NCBI GenBank assembly: GCA_025370845.1
Contig: JAMXFF010000022.1
Location: forward strand, 60,270 to 124,269
Direction of reading: 5' to 3'
DNA: 64,000 nt
Source: Laspinema palackyanum D2a
Lineage (GTDB): Bacteria; Cyanobacteriota; Cyanobacteriia; Cyanobacteriales; Laspinemataceae
The translations under genes and the position numbers were made by a program. Below the pieces are notes generated by a model. That model saw only the letters and a list, made by a program, of their open reading frames with translations, was not told where the DNA came from and ran no database searches. This document shows, piece after piece, positions 28,134 through 37,206 of this stretch (position 1 is its first letter; each line of letters starts with the position of its first letter).

Positions 28134-28964
28134 ATGGAATTATTGACCCTGGTTTTAACCGGAATTCTCACCTTAGTGTCCCCCGTTGGGGTGACCTTTG
28201 ATAATATCGCGGAGGGAGATATTCGAGAGGCCCTCCATGATGCCGAACAGTTGGAAGTCCGACTGGATAATGCCCCAAACTACTCCCTACTCACCGGCAA
28301 TATCCAACGGCTACGCTTTGCGGGGCGGGGATTGTACGTCACCCCGGAGCTTCGCATCGATACGGTGGAAATCGAAAGCGACCCGATCGCCGTCGATATT
28401 AACCGTCTCAACCAAGAAGACCGCCGCTCAATCCCGCGCTTTCTCCGGGAACCCTTACAAGGGGCGATGCGCGTAGTCATCACCGAGGCCGACCTCAACC
28501 GCGCCTTGCGATCGCCCTCTGCCGCTGAACCCCTACGAGAACTCGGCATTGGGATCACCGGCACCAATGACCCCGAGGCCCAAAGGGACCCCCAACGCTT
28601 TCAAATTGTCAACCCCGAAGTGGAATTTTTAGCCAATAATCGAGTGCGCTTCCAGTTAGAGATTGCAGACCGCCGGGATAATGAATCCGTGGAAATCGTT
28701 GTAGAGACCGGGTTAGCCTCAATTAATGGGGCAAGAATCCAAGCGGTCAACCCGACAATCTGGATTAACAATGAAGAGGCCCCCACTCAGATCCTCACGA
28801 TTTTCTCCCGAATCCTCGATCGCGCCCTAGACCTCAGAAAATATGAAGACCGGGGATTATTCGCGCGGTTTTTAAAATTTGAGCTGGATGGCGATCGCCT
28901 AGAAGTTGCCGCCTTTATTCGCATCGATCAGCCCGATGCGTTGTCGGTCTTGACTCGCGAGTAA
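28134..28964 (+). CDS. DUF2993 (LmeA-like) protein
   Basis: A 276-residue paralogue of the gene at 24573: signal-like N-terminus MELLTLVLTGILTLVSPVG, then AEQLEVRLDNAPNYSLL, RLRFAGRGLYVTPELRIDTVEIESD, VITEADLNRAL and FLANNRVRFQLEI. The two proteins align along their whole length apart from small insertions, so they arose by duplication. Exported envelope protein by family; substrate unknown. Confidence 0.87.
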   Translation: MELLTLVLTGILTLVSPVGVTFDNIAEGDIREALHDAEQLEVRLDNAPNYSLLTGNIQRLRFAGRGLYVTPELRIDTVEIESDPIAVDINRLNQEDRRSIPRFLREPLQGAMRVVITEADLNRALRSPSAAEPLRELGIGITGTNDPEAQRDPQRFQIVNPEVEFLANNRVRFQLEIADRRDNESVEIVVETGLASINGARIQAVNPTIWINNEEAPTQILTIFSRILDRALDLRKYEDRGLFARFLKFELDGDRLEVAAFIRIDQPDALSVLTRE

Positions 28965-29017
28965 GTTTTCGGGAAATTTAGCCGCTTCCCTTGTAGTTTC
29001 TTGCCAAGGTCTACCGC

Positions 29018-29042
29018 CATCTTTAATTTTTTAATAAAGATG
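29018..29042. terminator. Possible hairpin terminator after the second DUF2993 gene
   Basis: CATCTTTA (29018-29025) pairs with TAAAGATG (29035-29042) around an AT-rich loop, 54 bp beyond the stop. No clear T-run follows on either strand, so termination is uncertain. Confidence 0.3.
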
Positions 29043-29251
29043 TAGCTATTTGTTCTTAAGGCATTGGCGATCGCCAATTAACCCGATGAGCGGCTCAGGG
29101 CTGGGAAGAATTCAGGGATGAGAACAGGTGATCCCCCGTACTGGATACCAAGGGAACCCTCAGAGGACTGAAACATCCGCTCAGTTCAAAACCCCAAAAT
29201 CCGCCTTTCTTATTAGTGAATATTGTTTAACCGTTGAGGAGAACTTTTGAT

Positions 29252-29905
29252 ATGCAAAATGGACAAACTCGCCGCATTCCCCTGGGTGTTATTGCCACCC
29301 TCTCCGCTGTCGTTGTCGCCGCAGGAGGTGGGACCGCTTGGTGGGCAGTGAATTCTCAAAAGGACCTCAGCCTCAATGGCATGAATCCCGTTCCCACCCA
29401 ACCCAGGGACCCCGGGGTAAATATCCCTGTCACCCAGGATCCGAGTTTAACCCCTCCCACCGCGCTCAATCCCATCGAGCAATCGGTGCAAATTTATGTG
29501 GTCCAAGATAACGGGACCCAATTTGAATTGGCCTCTGTCCCGGTCGCCGTGCAGGCAACGGAAGAACCCGAGGCGGTGTTAAAAGCTGCCTTTGATCGCT
29601 TGGTCACTCAACCGCCTAATGGCGCTGGCTTTAGCGCAATTCCTCCGGGTACCCAAGTGCTGAATGTCGAGGTGAAGCCGACTGGCATCTATGTCAACCT
29701 CTCCCCGGAGTTTACCGCTGGGGGTGGCAGTAGCTCGATGACTGCTAGATTAGGGCAGGTAGTTTATACGGCGACCACCTTGGATCCGAATGCCTCGGTC
29801 TGGATTTCCGTAGGCGGTGAACCGTTGGAAGTCTTGGGGGGTGAAGGGTTAGATATTCCTCTGCCGATTACCCGCACTATTTTTGAGTCCGAGTTTCCGC
29901 TCTAA
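29252..29905 (+). CDS. GerMN-domain membrane-anchored protein
   Basis: The 217-residue protein has a basic N-terminus and one transmembrane segment (~residues 12-32), a Pro/Thr-rich spacer (~45-75), and a GerMN domain (~80-205) with VQIYVVQDNGTQFELASVPV and VNLSPEFTAGGGSSSMTARLGQVVYTAT. GerMN domains occur in spore germination proteins and in many non-sporulating bacteria as envelope proteins; the function here is unknown. ATG 29252 is preceded by GAGGAG at good spacing and is chosen over a TTG at 29234. Confidence 0.85.
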   Translation: MQNGQTRRIPLGVIATLSAVVVAAGGGTAWWAVNSQKDLSLNGMNPVPTQPRDPGVNIPVTQDPSLTPPTALNPIEQSVQIYVVQDNGTQFELASVPVAVQATEEPEAVLKAAFDRLVTQPPNGAGFSAIPPGTQVLNVEVKPTGIYVNLSPEFTAGGGSSSMTARLGQVVYTATTLDPNASVWISVGGEPLEVLGGEGLDIPLPITRTIFESEFPL

Positions 29906-30435
29906 TTTATTGCCGTTGTCAACCGCATTGACCCCCCAAGTCTCCTCAATTCACCGGGTCTTGGGGGGTCAATTTGTAGGGGATAAAAGGGGACAAGAAA
30001 GCCAGTTTTATCGCCCTTTGTTGGGTGCAACGCCAGCCGAAATTTTGTCAACCAACCGGGTTTGTCTGACCATGAGGGGACCCCCAGACTCTTACAAGAG
30101 TAGGTTTTTAACGTTTCCGGTCCCCTCCCCTTGGCAAGGGGAGGGTTAGGGTGGGGTCCTTCTTGGGCGATTCCCTACGGGAGAGCTTCCGCTTACCGCC
30201 ACCTATCCGCACTCATAAGGAGGCGAGCTCGCCTGTATGGAGCCGGGTGCCAACCTCTTTCTTACGGGTGGCGCAAGCCACGTCAACGCCGACACCCCAC
30301 CCACTAATTCTTCCTGACGTGGCTTGCGCCACGTCAGGAGGACCCCACCCTAACCCTCCCCTTGCCAAGGGGAGGGGACAAGAGGTTCTCTTAATAAGCG
30401 TAAAAAACCTACTCTTTTAAGGCCCCCAGACTCCC
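29906..30435. other. Intergenic space dominated by a MITE-like element
   Basis: The 530-bp gap between the GerMN gene and the converging ArsR-type gene holds a short inverted pair near 29929-29970 (GACCCCCCAAG and CTTGGGGGGTC), which could be the terminator of the GerMN gene, and the large element at about 30089-30421. Open frames inside the element are not genes. Confidence 0.6.
30089..30421. mobile_element. MITE-like element with long terminal inverted repeats, copy 1
   Basis: The core spans about 30118-30382. The left end GTCCCCTCCCCTTGG... is the reverse complement of the right end ...CCAAGGGGAGGGGAC over roughly 40 bp. An outer pair, CTTACAAGAGTAGGTTTTT and AAAAAACCTACTCTTTTAAG, extends it to 30089-30421. 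Inside is an 11-bp hairpin, CCTGACGTGGC-TTGC-GCCACGTCAGG (30313-30338). The core is homologous along its length to 55653-55922. It has no coding capacity, so any mobility would need a transposase elsewhere. Confidence 0.8.
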
Positions 30436-30813
30436 TCATCGTTTTCCATGCAAGCTCAAAGAGCGGAATTGACGTGCTTGTTCTTCAATCCGCTCGGCAA
30501 GGCGATCGCAGACGAGATTACAGAGCTCGAAAATCAGCGGATCTTCCACACGATAATAAGCCGAAGTGCCTTCCGTGCGACGACTGAGGATTCCCGCTTG
30601 CAGCATAACTTTCAGATGTTTAGACACATTCGCCTGACTGGTGGACGTGGCATCCACTAACTCTTGTACACATTTTTCACCATTTCTGAGTAAGTTTAAG
30701 AGCTTCAAGCGCATGGGCTCACTCAAAATACTGAAATATTCCGCCACTTGTTGCAATACCTCTGGGGGTAAGGGTTGCGCTCGTTTCATGGCTGGTCCTA
30801 AAGAATTACCCAT
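30436..30813 (-). CDS. ArsR/SmtB-type winged-helix regulator
   Basis: A 125-residue DNA-binding protein. The HTH is LVDATSTSQANVSKHLKVMLQAGIL, followed by the beta-wing RRTEGTSAYYRV. The classical metal motif ELCVCDL is replaced by EKCVQEL with one Cys, while the C-terminal helix has two Cys in ELCNLVCDRL. These three Cys could sense a metal or redox state, but this is inference. No transporter or target gene is adjacent. It lies downstream of accB on the same strand, with a complex inverted-repeat region between. ATG 30813. Confidence 0.85.
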   Translation of the reverse strand: MGNSLGPAMKRAQPLPPEVLQQVAEYFSILSEPMRLKLLNLLRNGEKCVQELVDATSTSQANVSKHLKVMLQAGILSRRTEGTSAYYRVEDPLIFELCNLVCDRLAERIEEQARQFRSLSLHGKR

Positions 30814-30869
30814 TTTTATATAGTCCTATTGTAACAGTAAACAGATTTATGACAATTAAGTAATTAAAG

Positions 30870-30921
30870 GGAGTGAACTCAAGAGCCGATTGTCTTGAGA
30901 GCAAGGCAATCGACTCACTCC
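30870..30921. promoter_or_regulatory. Three interleaved inverted repeats between accB and the ArsR gene
   Basis: GGAGTGA (30870-30876) pairs with TCACTCC (30915-30921); CTCAAGA (30878-30884) with TCTTGAG (30893-30899); and CGATTG (30887-30892) with CAATCG (30907-30912). The last two cross, so they form alternative hairpins or a pseudoknot inside the outer stem. This may be the accB terminator, an ArsR operator, or both. Confidence 0.5.
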
Positions 30922-30937
30922 TGGAGGCGCGAAAACA

Positions 30938-31498
30938 TTACTCGGGGCTAATCCGCATTAAAGGCTGACCGTATTCTACCGGAGTGCCATTTTCGACCAA
31001 AATTTCCACCACTTGTCCGGAAACCTCAGCCTCGATTTCATTCATCAACTTCATCGCCTCAATGATGCAGACGGTTTGGCCGAGTTTGATGCGATCGCCC
31101 ACGGCGACAAATGGCGGTTCATCCGGAGAGGGAGAGCGATAGAAGGTCCCCACCATTGGGGAAATGACCTCCAAAAACTTGCGATCGTTCGTCACTGGAG
31201 CCGGAGCAGCGACACTGGGACCTCCAGGAGCATTCCCCTCCGTCGGCCCAGGGGTCCCCGACGAGGGAGGGGCTGTGGGAATAGCCGGCTTAACCGGGGG
31301 ACTCGAAGGGGCGATCGCCCCCGGTCCCTCAGCCATCGGAGTCCACCCCGGATCAACCGGGATCCCCACCCGTTCGGCAATTAACCTATCCTTGCGTAGG
31401 GTCAGCTCAAAATCGCCACTTTTTAAAATCAGCTCAGAAATATCCGTTCCATTGAAAGCCCCAAGCAGCTCACTCAGTTGGCTTAAATCCAGTTGCAC
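30938..31498 (-). CDS. accB: Biotin carboxyl carrier protein of acetyl-CoA carboxylase
   Basis: The 186-residue BCCP carries biotin for acetyl-CoA carboxylase, the first step of fatty acid synthesis. Its N-terminal [14 protein letters not shown] helix is typical. A Pro/Gly/Ala-rich linker covers ~65-100, and the C-terminal biotinyl domain (~105-186) contains [11 protein letters not shown], with the biotinylated Lys. The start is GTG 31498, which fits the usual family N-terminus. It follows efp on the same strand by 200 bp, the efp-accB order common in cyanobacteria. Confidence 0.96.
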   Translation of the reverse strand: MQLDLSQLSELLGAFNGTDISELILKSGDFELTLRKDRLIAERVGIPVDPGWTPMAEGPGAIAPSSPPVKPAIPTAPPSSGTPGPTEGNAPGGPSVAAPAPVTNDRKFLEVISPMVGTFYRSPSPDEPPFVAVGDRIKLGQTVCIIEAMKLMNEIEAEVSGQVVEILVENGTPVEYGQPLMRISPE

Positions 31499-31698
31499 AG
31501 TTTCTTTGACCCCGTAAAATCAACGTTATTCTTCTCTAGTTTTTCCCCATCCCGCCCAACCCAGGGCGATCGCCTCGGGTTCCCCGGGATAGACCCACCG
31601 CGATCGCCCTCCAAGGCAGCCCAGGAGAGGGAATCAACACCACTCTCCGGAGTGCAAAGACGCACGAGGACTGACCGCTAGTCGGTAAGCGCCAAACT

Positions 31699-32259
31699 CT
31701 ATGATTCTCGGCCCAGATAGGAATCGTTGCGGGTATCGATTTTAATCCGTTCACCGATCGTAATAAACAAGGGAACCATCACCTCAGCCCCAGTTTCCAC
31801 CGTCGCGGGTTTAGTTCCACCCGTTGCGGTATCCCCTTTGATGCCCGGATCGGTTTGTGTCACTTCCAAAACGACCGAGTTGGGCAGTTCAACTTCAAGC
31901 ACTTGTTCGCCCCAACGGACGACATTCACTTCCATCCCTTCCTTGAGATACTTGACGCGATCGCCAATTTGTTGTTCACTCAAACGGGCCTCGTCATAGG
32001 TTCCCATATCCATAAACACTAACTGTTCACCTTCTCTATAGGTGTACTGCATCGTATTTTTTTCTAACGTCGCTTGTGGCACGCTCTCTGCCGCACGAAA
32101 CGTGCGCTCAATCACACTGCCATTCTGGACATTCTTTAATTTCGTGCGAACAAAGGCCGAGCCTTTACCGGGTTTGACATGGAGGAATTCAACCACCCGC
32201 CACACAACCCCATCTAATTCAATTGTGACGCCGGTGCGAAAGTCGTTACTGGAAATCAT
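31699..32259 (-). CDS. efp: Elongation factor P
   Basis: The 186-residue EF-P stimulates peptide bond formation at proline stretches on the ribosome. It begins [22 protein letters not shown], and the tip loop [14 protein letters not shown] carries the Lys at the position modified in some bacteria. The C-terminal OB domain ends [17 protein letters not shown]. Typical length and three-domain order. ATG 32259. Probably co-transcribed with accB downstream; no EF-P-modifying enzyme is seen here. Confidence 0.97.
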   Translation of the reverse strand: MISSNDFRTGVTIELDGVVWRVVEFLHVKPGKGSAFVRTKLKNVQNGSVIERTFRAAESVPQATLEKNTMQYTYREGEQLVFMDMGTYDEARLSEQQIGDRVKYLKEGMEVNVVRWGEQVLEVELPNSVVLEVTQTDPGIKGDTATGGTKPATVETGAEVMVPLFITIGERIKIDTRNDSYLGRES

Positions 32260-32453
32260 GAATCTTTATTCGTGGAGAATAATCGGGATTTTATTTTACC
32301 GCGAATTCTCCCCTTCAATGGTATTGGATCAAATTCCCACTTTCCGATCCCCTCCCACCCCGGCCAAGAATTCCCCAGGGATGCCCCGGTGCAACTTCCC
32401 TCGGTATGGGAAGATTGATCCATGCCGATTAAAAAGGATTCAGAGATATATTG

Positions 32454-33599
32454 ATGCTGGCTTCAAGTCAAAAAATTACAAATTTATGGCAACGCGGCCT
32501 CAAAGCCGCTTTATTGGTCGTACTCATGACCAGTCTCTCCCTGGGACTGAGCGCCGCTTGGTGGGATAGCGGCGACAGTTCCCCAACGAGTCGTACCAGT
32601 GTCCTCCCCCAAGGCAATGCCATCACCGATGGAAAAGCCCTCTTACGATATGCCTTACCCATTGAAAATCAACCCATCCACGAGGCTCAAAGCAGTTTAG
32701 AAGATATTTCCCAACAACTGCGCGGGAAACGCTGGAGTCCCATCACCAGTGATATCACTAAAGCTGCGGGGATTTTTACCAATCGCGAGGCGGATATCTT
32801 GAAGGATATTCCCGAATCGCAACAAGCGAACGCCAGTGCTATCCTCGCCCAAATTAAAGAGGAAATTGGCACCTTGCGATCGTCCGTCGAGATTCAGGAT
32901 AAACCCGCTACCCAGGAGGGACGCGATCGCCTCCTGGATTTAGTCGGCCAACTCGAAGAAATGATGGTCGCCGAATTCCCATATCAAGTCCCCGCAGAAT
33001 ACAGCCATCTGCCTCAACTTCTGGGCCGTGCTACTGTAGCTGTCGAAACCAACAAAGGCAATCTTACCGTAGTCCTAGACGGATATAGCGCCCCGGTGAC
33101 CTCTGGCAACTTTGTAGACCTCGTTCAGCGCGGATTTTACGATGGCCTAGAATTTATTCGTTCAGAAGATTTCTATGTCCTCCAAACCGGGGATCCCGTA
33201 GGACCTAACCAAGGCTTTATTGACCCCGATACGGGAGAATATCGTAATATTCCCCTGGAAATCTTTGTCCGTGGGGATAAACAGCCCACCTATGGAATTA
33301 CCTTGGAAGAGGCGGGACGATTTCGAGAACAGCCAGTCCTCCCCTTCTCCGCTTTTGGGACCGTCGCAATGGCCCGCCCGGAAGATGACCCCGATGGCGG
33401 TTCTTCCCAGTTTTTCTTCTTCCTATTTGAACCGGAGTTAACCCCTGCGGGCCTCAATTTGCTCGATGGTCGGTATTCGGTCTTTGGCTATGTGGTCGAA
33501 GGGAAGGAAATTTTAGAAAAGCTCAAACAGGGGGATCAGATTCTTTCGATGAAAGTGGTCCAAGGTCTGGAAAATTTCGTTCCCGCCCAAGCAAGCTAA
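32454..33599 (+). CDS. CYP38/TLP40-like peptidyl-prolyl cis-trans isomerase
   Basis: The 381-residue protein has an export signal (hydrophobic ~16-33, ending in an Ala-rich site), a helical N-terminal domain (~45-180), and a cyclophilin-type domain (~190-375) with VETNKGNLTVVLDGYSAPVT, NFVDLVQRGFYDGLEF and SSQFFFFLFEP. This matches the plant CYP38 and cyanobacterial homologues of the thylakoid lumen, which assist photosystem II assembly. Its cyclophilin domain often has low isomerase activity. ATG 32454 is preferred to the TTG just before it. A hairpin terminator follows. Confidence 0.88.
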   Translation: MLASSQKITNLWQRGLKAALLVVLMTSLSLGLSAAWWDSGDSSPTSRTSVLPQGNAITDGKALLRYALPIENQPIHEAQSSLEDISQQLRGKRWSPITSDITKAAGIFTNREADILKDIPESQQANASAILAQIKEEIGTLRSSVEIQDKPATQEGRDRLLDLVGQLEEMMVAEFPYQVPAEYSHLPQLLGRATVAVETNKGNLTVVLDGYSAPVTSGNFVDLVQRGFYDGLEFIRSEDFYVLQTGDPVGPNQGFIDPDTGEYRNIPLEIFVRGDKQPTYGITLEEAGRFREQPVLPFSAFGTVAMARPEDDPDGGSSQFFFFLFEPELTPAGLNLLDGRYSVFGYVVEGKEILEKLKQGDQILSMKVVQGLENFVPAQAS

Positions 33600-33647
33600 G
33601 GGTTTAGGGTGGAGAGAAACTGCCGATTTGCAGCAGTTTGAAAGCAG

Positions 33648-33682
33648 AAGTCTAGTGGGTGTCTCCACTAGACTTTACTATT
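33648..33682 (+). terminator. Rho-independent terminator after the PPIase gene
   Basis: AAGTCTAGTGG (33648-33658) and CCACTAGACTT (33665-33675) form an 11-bp perfect stem with a 6-nt loop, followed by TACTATTTT. It separates the PPIase gene from thiL and lies within the upstream open extension of thiL, which supports the later thiL start. Confidence 0.75.
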
Positions 33683-33702
33683 TTGGGGAGGTTATAAACC
33701 GG

Positions 33703-34722
33703 GTGAAGAACGAGCCAGAGAATTCCCTTTCGGTTCGAGAGTTGGGGGAACAGGGACTGTTAAAACGATTGCATCGATTTTGTCCAGCGGAGTGGGTGGG
33801 GGATGATGCAGCAGCGATCGCCATGACACCGGAACCGAATCGGTCATTGGTGGTGACCACGGATATGTTGGTGGATGGGGTGCATTTTAGCGATCGCACC
33901 ACCTCGGCTGAAGATGTGGGATGGAGGGCGGCAGCGGCGAATTTATCGGATTTAGCCGCAATGGGGGCAACTCCCTTAGCCATCACGGTCAGTTTAGGAT
34001 TGCAAGGGGATACCCCAGTGTCTTGGGTGGAGGGGGTTTATACCGGGATGGTGAGTTGTCTGGACCGTTATCAGACAGCGATCGCCGGTGGGGATGTTTG
34101 TCAGTCCCCGGTGAATGTTATTTCAATTACGGCGTTTGGTTGGGTGCCCACGGACCGGACGATTCGCAGGCAGAATGGGAAACCGGGGGATGCGATCGTG
34201 GTTACCGGGGTGCATGGCGCCTCCCGTGCGGGATTAGAATTATTGCTGCATCCGGAAACGGGACAAGATTGGTCAGAAGCGCAGACGCGGGAATTAATTA
34301 CCGCCCATCAGCGTCCGAACCCGCGCCTGGATCTGTTACCGATTTTGTGGGAAGTGATGGGGGAGAGGGGAGAGATTGCGGGAATGGATAGTTCTGATGG
34401 GTTAGCCGATGCGATCGTGCAGATTGCCCGAGCCAGTGGGGTCGGCGCGACCCTAGAGCGGGGTTTGATTCCCGTGCCAGCCATTTTAAAGCAGAGAGTG
34501 GGGGAAGAACGGGCAGTGGAGTGGGCTTTATACGGGGGAGAAGATTTTGAACTCGTGCTGTGCTTACCCCCTTTGGTAGCGCGGGAGTTCGTAGAACGAG
34601 TTGGAAATGGAGCGGCGATTGTGGGGAGCTTAACAAAAAGCACCAGGGTTTGTCTAACTGACTCCACTGGTGCTTATGCTGACGAAGTGATCACTCAAAG
34701 TTTGAGTTTTCAGCATTTTTAA
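33703..34722 (+). CDS. thiL: Thiamine-monophosphate kinase
   Basis: The 339-residue enzyme phosphorylates thiamine monophosphate to thiamine pyrophosphate. It belongs to the PurM/ThiL ATP-grasp-like superfamily. Visible motifs: VRELGEQGLLKRLHRF, WVGDDAAAI (metal and nucleotide site), TTDMLVDGVHF, GGDVCQSPVNVISITAFG, GMDSSDGLADAI and ALYGGEDFELVLCLP. Start GTG 33703 has GGGGAGG upstream; the open frame runs on to a TTG at 33628, but that would place a terminator inside the gene. Confidence 0.94.
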   Translation: MKNEPENSLSVRELGEQGLLKRLHRFCPAEWVGDDAAAIAMTPEPNRSLVVTTDMLVDGVHFSDRTTSAEDVGWRAAAANLSDLAAMGATPLAITVSLGLQGDTPVSWVEGVYTGMVSCLDRYQTAIAGGDVCQSPVNVISITAFGWVPTDRTIRRQNGKPGDAIVVTGVHGASRAGLELLLHPETGQDWSEAQTRELITAHQRPNPRLDLLPILWEVMGERGEIAGMDSSDGLADAIVQIARASGVGATLERGLIPVPAILKQRVGEERAVEWALYGGEDFELVLCLPPLVAREFVERVGNGAAIVGSLTKSTRVCLTDSTGAYADEVITQSLSFQHF

Positions 34723-34732
34723 GCTGAAGGTG

Positions 34733-34777
34733 ATGAGTTGTAAACGGTGAACGAATCAATCCGTTTTCAAAACTCAT
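34733..34777. terminator. Shared hairpin between converging thiL and gap2
   Basis: ATGAGTT (34733-34739) pairs with AACTCAT (34771-34777), and AACGG (34743-34747) with CCGTT (34761-34765), giving an interrupted stem between the two converging stops. It could terminate both transcripts; no clean T-run is present. Confidence 0.4.
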
Positions 34778-34796
34778 TGCCCGCTTAGTTGTATGC

Positions 34797-35807
34797 TTAC
34801 CATTTTTGAGCGACGAGTTCGGCCAAGTCAACCACACGCTGAGAGTAACCCCACTCATTATCGTACCAGCCGATAACTTTCACCATGTTTCCATCCATGA
34901 CCATTGTCAAGCTGGCATCGACAATAGATGATGCATCATGACCTTTATAGTCAGAGGAAACTAAAGGTTCATCACTGTATTCCAAAATGCCTTTCATCGA
35001 ACCTTGAGCGGCTGCTTCTAAGACTTCATTGACTTGTTCGGCAAAGGTATTTTTCTCTACTTGAGCCACAAAATCGACGACCGAAACGTTCGGTGTTGGC
35101 ACACGCATGGCGATCCCGTTCAACTTACCCGCCATCTCGGGAATGACTAAAGCAACAGCTTTAGCAGCACCCGTGGAAGTGGGGACGATATTGAGTGCAG
35201 CAGCACGCGCCCGACGCACATCCCGGTGGCTGGCATCTAGCAACCGTTGGTCGCCAGTGTAGCTGTGGGTTGTGGTCATCATGCCTTTGATGATGCCAAA
35301 GTTATCATTGAGGACCTTAACGATCGGAGCCAAACAGTTCGTTGTACAACTGGCATTACTGATGACGTCGTACTCGTTGGGGTCATACTTTTCATGGTTA
35401 ACTCCCATGACAAAAGTGCCAACTTTGCTGCCTTTTCCAGGAGCAGTAATCAACACCTTTTTTGCACCTGCTTGAATATGCTTTGAGGCACCTTCTTCGG
35501 TTACGAAGACCCCGGTGGATTCAATAACCAAATCAACTCCCCAAGCAGCCCAGGGCAAGTTTAAGGGATTGCGATCGGAGACACATTTAATGGTCTTGCC
35601 GTTGACAGTAATGGAGTTTTCATCGGCACTAATGTCAGCATCCAACGTTCCCAACATGGAGTCATATTTGAGTAGATGGGCGTTGGTGCTTGGGTCGGAT
35701 GTGTCGTTCACACCGACCAGTTCGAGTTGGCTGTTGGATCTGGTTAACCAGCAGCGCAGGAAGTTGCGTCCGATACGTCCAAAACCGTTAATCGCTACTC
35801 TAATCAC
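34797..35807 (-). CDS. gap2: Glyceraldehyde-3-phosphate dehydrogenase, Gap2 type
   Basis: The 336-residue enzyme interconverts 1,3-bisphosphoglycerate and glyceraldehyde-3-phosphate. It begins [20 protein letters not shown], has the catalytic Cys in [37 protein letters not shown] and the C-terminal [10 protein letters not shown]. The sequence matches the cyanobacterial Gap2 form, which works in the Calvin cycle and accepts NADPH as well as NADH, rather than the glycolytic Gap1. GTG start at 35807 with AAAGGGG upstream. Together with glpX and pgi it gives this window several central carbon genes. Confidence 0.95.
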   Translation of the reverse strand: MIRVAINGFGRIGRNFLRCWLTRSNSQLELVGVNDTSDPSTNAHLLKYDSMLGTLDADISADENSITVNGKTIKCVSDRNPLNLPWAAWGVDLVIESTGVFVTEEGASKHIQAGAKKVLITAPGKGSKVGTFVMGVNHEKYDPNEYDVISNASCTTNCLAPIVKVLNDNFGIIKGMMTTTHSYTGDQRLLDASHRDVRRARAAALNIVPTSTGAAKAVALVIPEMAGKLNGIAMRVPTPNVSVVDFVAQVEKNTFAEQVNEVLEAAAQGSMKGILEYSDEPLVSSDYKGHDASSIVDASLTMVMDGNMVKVIGWYDNEWGYSQRVVDLAELVAQKW

Positions 35808-35894
35808 TGCGTCTTGCCCCTTTCTTTAATGTAAAACTGCCTAACGTAATGAACCCAATCATATCGCAACAGGTGTAAATTTCGATCAGATTTT

Positions 35895-36704
35895 TTAAAG
35901 TCTGGGGATCGAGCTAGAGTCCGGTGGTAGCGGGTGCTGTGGGTTCTGATAAAGGTGGTGAGTTTGGATATAAATTTGGACGGGTTCGGGAACCCAGGTG
36001 CGGATGGTGGGAGCGTCGTTCCAATGGCGACGGAGTAAGGTGGAAGCGATGGGCAGGGGTTGGGTTGGGAGGATTTGCCAGCGCAGGTGAATCTGTCGGG
36101 TTTTGAAGGCGATCGCAACTTGTTGGCAAATCTCCTGGGTTTTGATTAGGGCTTTGTTGTCCAAGTCGTTTGTGGAATTTGTACCTAGGGTGGAGTTGAA
36201 TTGAGGCCATTTCTCCTGAAGGTTGAAGGGGAAGACTTCCATCCCAAACGGAGTTTCTGCCGGGGAATTTATCTGGGGTTGGGCTGGCGATCGCGGTGCA
36301 ACCAACCATTCAAAAGCCTCAACCAGTTCCGCAGCGCGATACCATTTCGGCAGGGTAGAAAAGGCGTCAGCCCCAATAATCCAATACCACTGGCTATTTG
36401 GATAGTGCTGTTGGAGGGTTTGTCCGGTGACGATCGCATACCCGGCTTTGGGGTCTTCTGGGGGCGGTGAACCTAGGCAAAAGGCGGGTTCTGGGGCGAT
36501 CGCTAAGCGCACCATTGCTTGGCGATGCTCAAACTTTATCCGCGATTGCTGATGGGGATCGCGCTTGTGGCGATCGGTAACCCATATAATCTGGTTTAAT
36601 CCCGCTTGAGCTAAAGCAGCATAAGCGATTCCCAAATGCCCCCAATGAATCGGGTCAAAGGTTCCGCCCAAAATCGCTCTTTTTTTGATCCGATGAGGTT
36701 GCAT
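35895..36704 (-). CDS. nadD: Nicotinate-nucleotide adenylyltransferase (NadD-like)
   Basis: The 269-residue protein carries the nucleotidyltransferase signature GGTFDPIHWGHLGIA at the N-terminus and, near the end, LPIASTLLRRHW, which stands for the usual ISSTxIR. WYWIIGADAFSTLPKWYR is typical of NadD. The enzyme makes deamido-NAD from nicotinate mononucleotide. Compared with the usual 190-220 residues there is an insertion at about 140-190, rich in Asn, Gln and Thr, and a Pro/Ser tail, so activity on another mononucleotide cannot be excluded. ATG 36704. Confidence 0.85.
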   Translation of the reverse strand: MQPHRIKKRAILGGTFDPIHWGHLGIAYAALAQAGLNQIIWVTDRHKRDPHQQSRIKFEHRQAMVRLAIAPEPAFCLGSPPPEDPKAGYAIVTGQTLQQHYPNSQWYWIIGADAFSTLPKWYRAAELVEAFEWLVAPRSPAQPQINSPAETPFGMEVFPFNLQEKWPQFNSTLGTNSTNDLDNKALIKTQEICQQVAIAFKTRQIHLRWQILPTQPLPIASTLLRRHWNDAPTIRTWVPEPVQIYIQTHHLYQNPQHPLPPDSSSIPRL

Positions 36705-37206
36705 TCTTTCCCGTAAACTTTGTTTGACAGTGGCTATTCAAACAGAGCGGTCATTTTTAGTTGGATTGGAGGGTCCGAAGGTGACCAATCCGGGCAATCA
36801 TAACCCGCTATGATTTTCTCTAGGTGCTTTTTAATGGTATTTTTTCCGGAAATACCTTAGCAACCGATGGAGGCACTTGTGCGATCGCAAGACTGCTTTC
36901 CCCTTTGTTCTGCTACGTTTCAGGAGCGTACTTTTACCTAACTTAGGTGAGATTTTTCACTCACTTGGGGGATTCACGAGTTATTTTCCGTTTTTCTGGA
37001 CCATCGGTTATGGTAAACACACCCAAAACGTTTAACCCTAGAAAAATCTCGGGAAAAGACTACGGATCGGGTGTATTCGACACTAGAATCGAAAAATGCT
37101 TCTTCAGGGAGATCGCTGAATTTCTGTTATGACTGTATCGTACAAAAACAATTCTTGATATGATATCGCGTGTTATTGGCGTGGTGTGGTGTGTAAGGAG
37201 CTTACA
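36705..37206. promoter_or_regulatory. Divergent region between nadD and murC
   Basis: About 500 bp of non-coding DNA. GGATTGG and CCAATCC form an inverted pair near 36763-36798. A T-rich stretch with TTGATATGATAT at about 37155-37166 is a possible murC promoter. AAGGAG at 37195-37200 is the murC ribosome-binding site. I find no gene. Confidence 0.45.

Noticed and set aside
30151..30420. 89-codon open frame
   Set aside because: It lies entirely inside the MITE-like element and reads through its palindromic ends; the related frame at 55667-55933 has the same cause.
33628..33702. Longer N-terminus for thiL
   Set aside because: It would start at TTG and include a strong terminator hairpin; GTG 33703 has a good ribosome-binding site.
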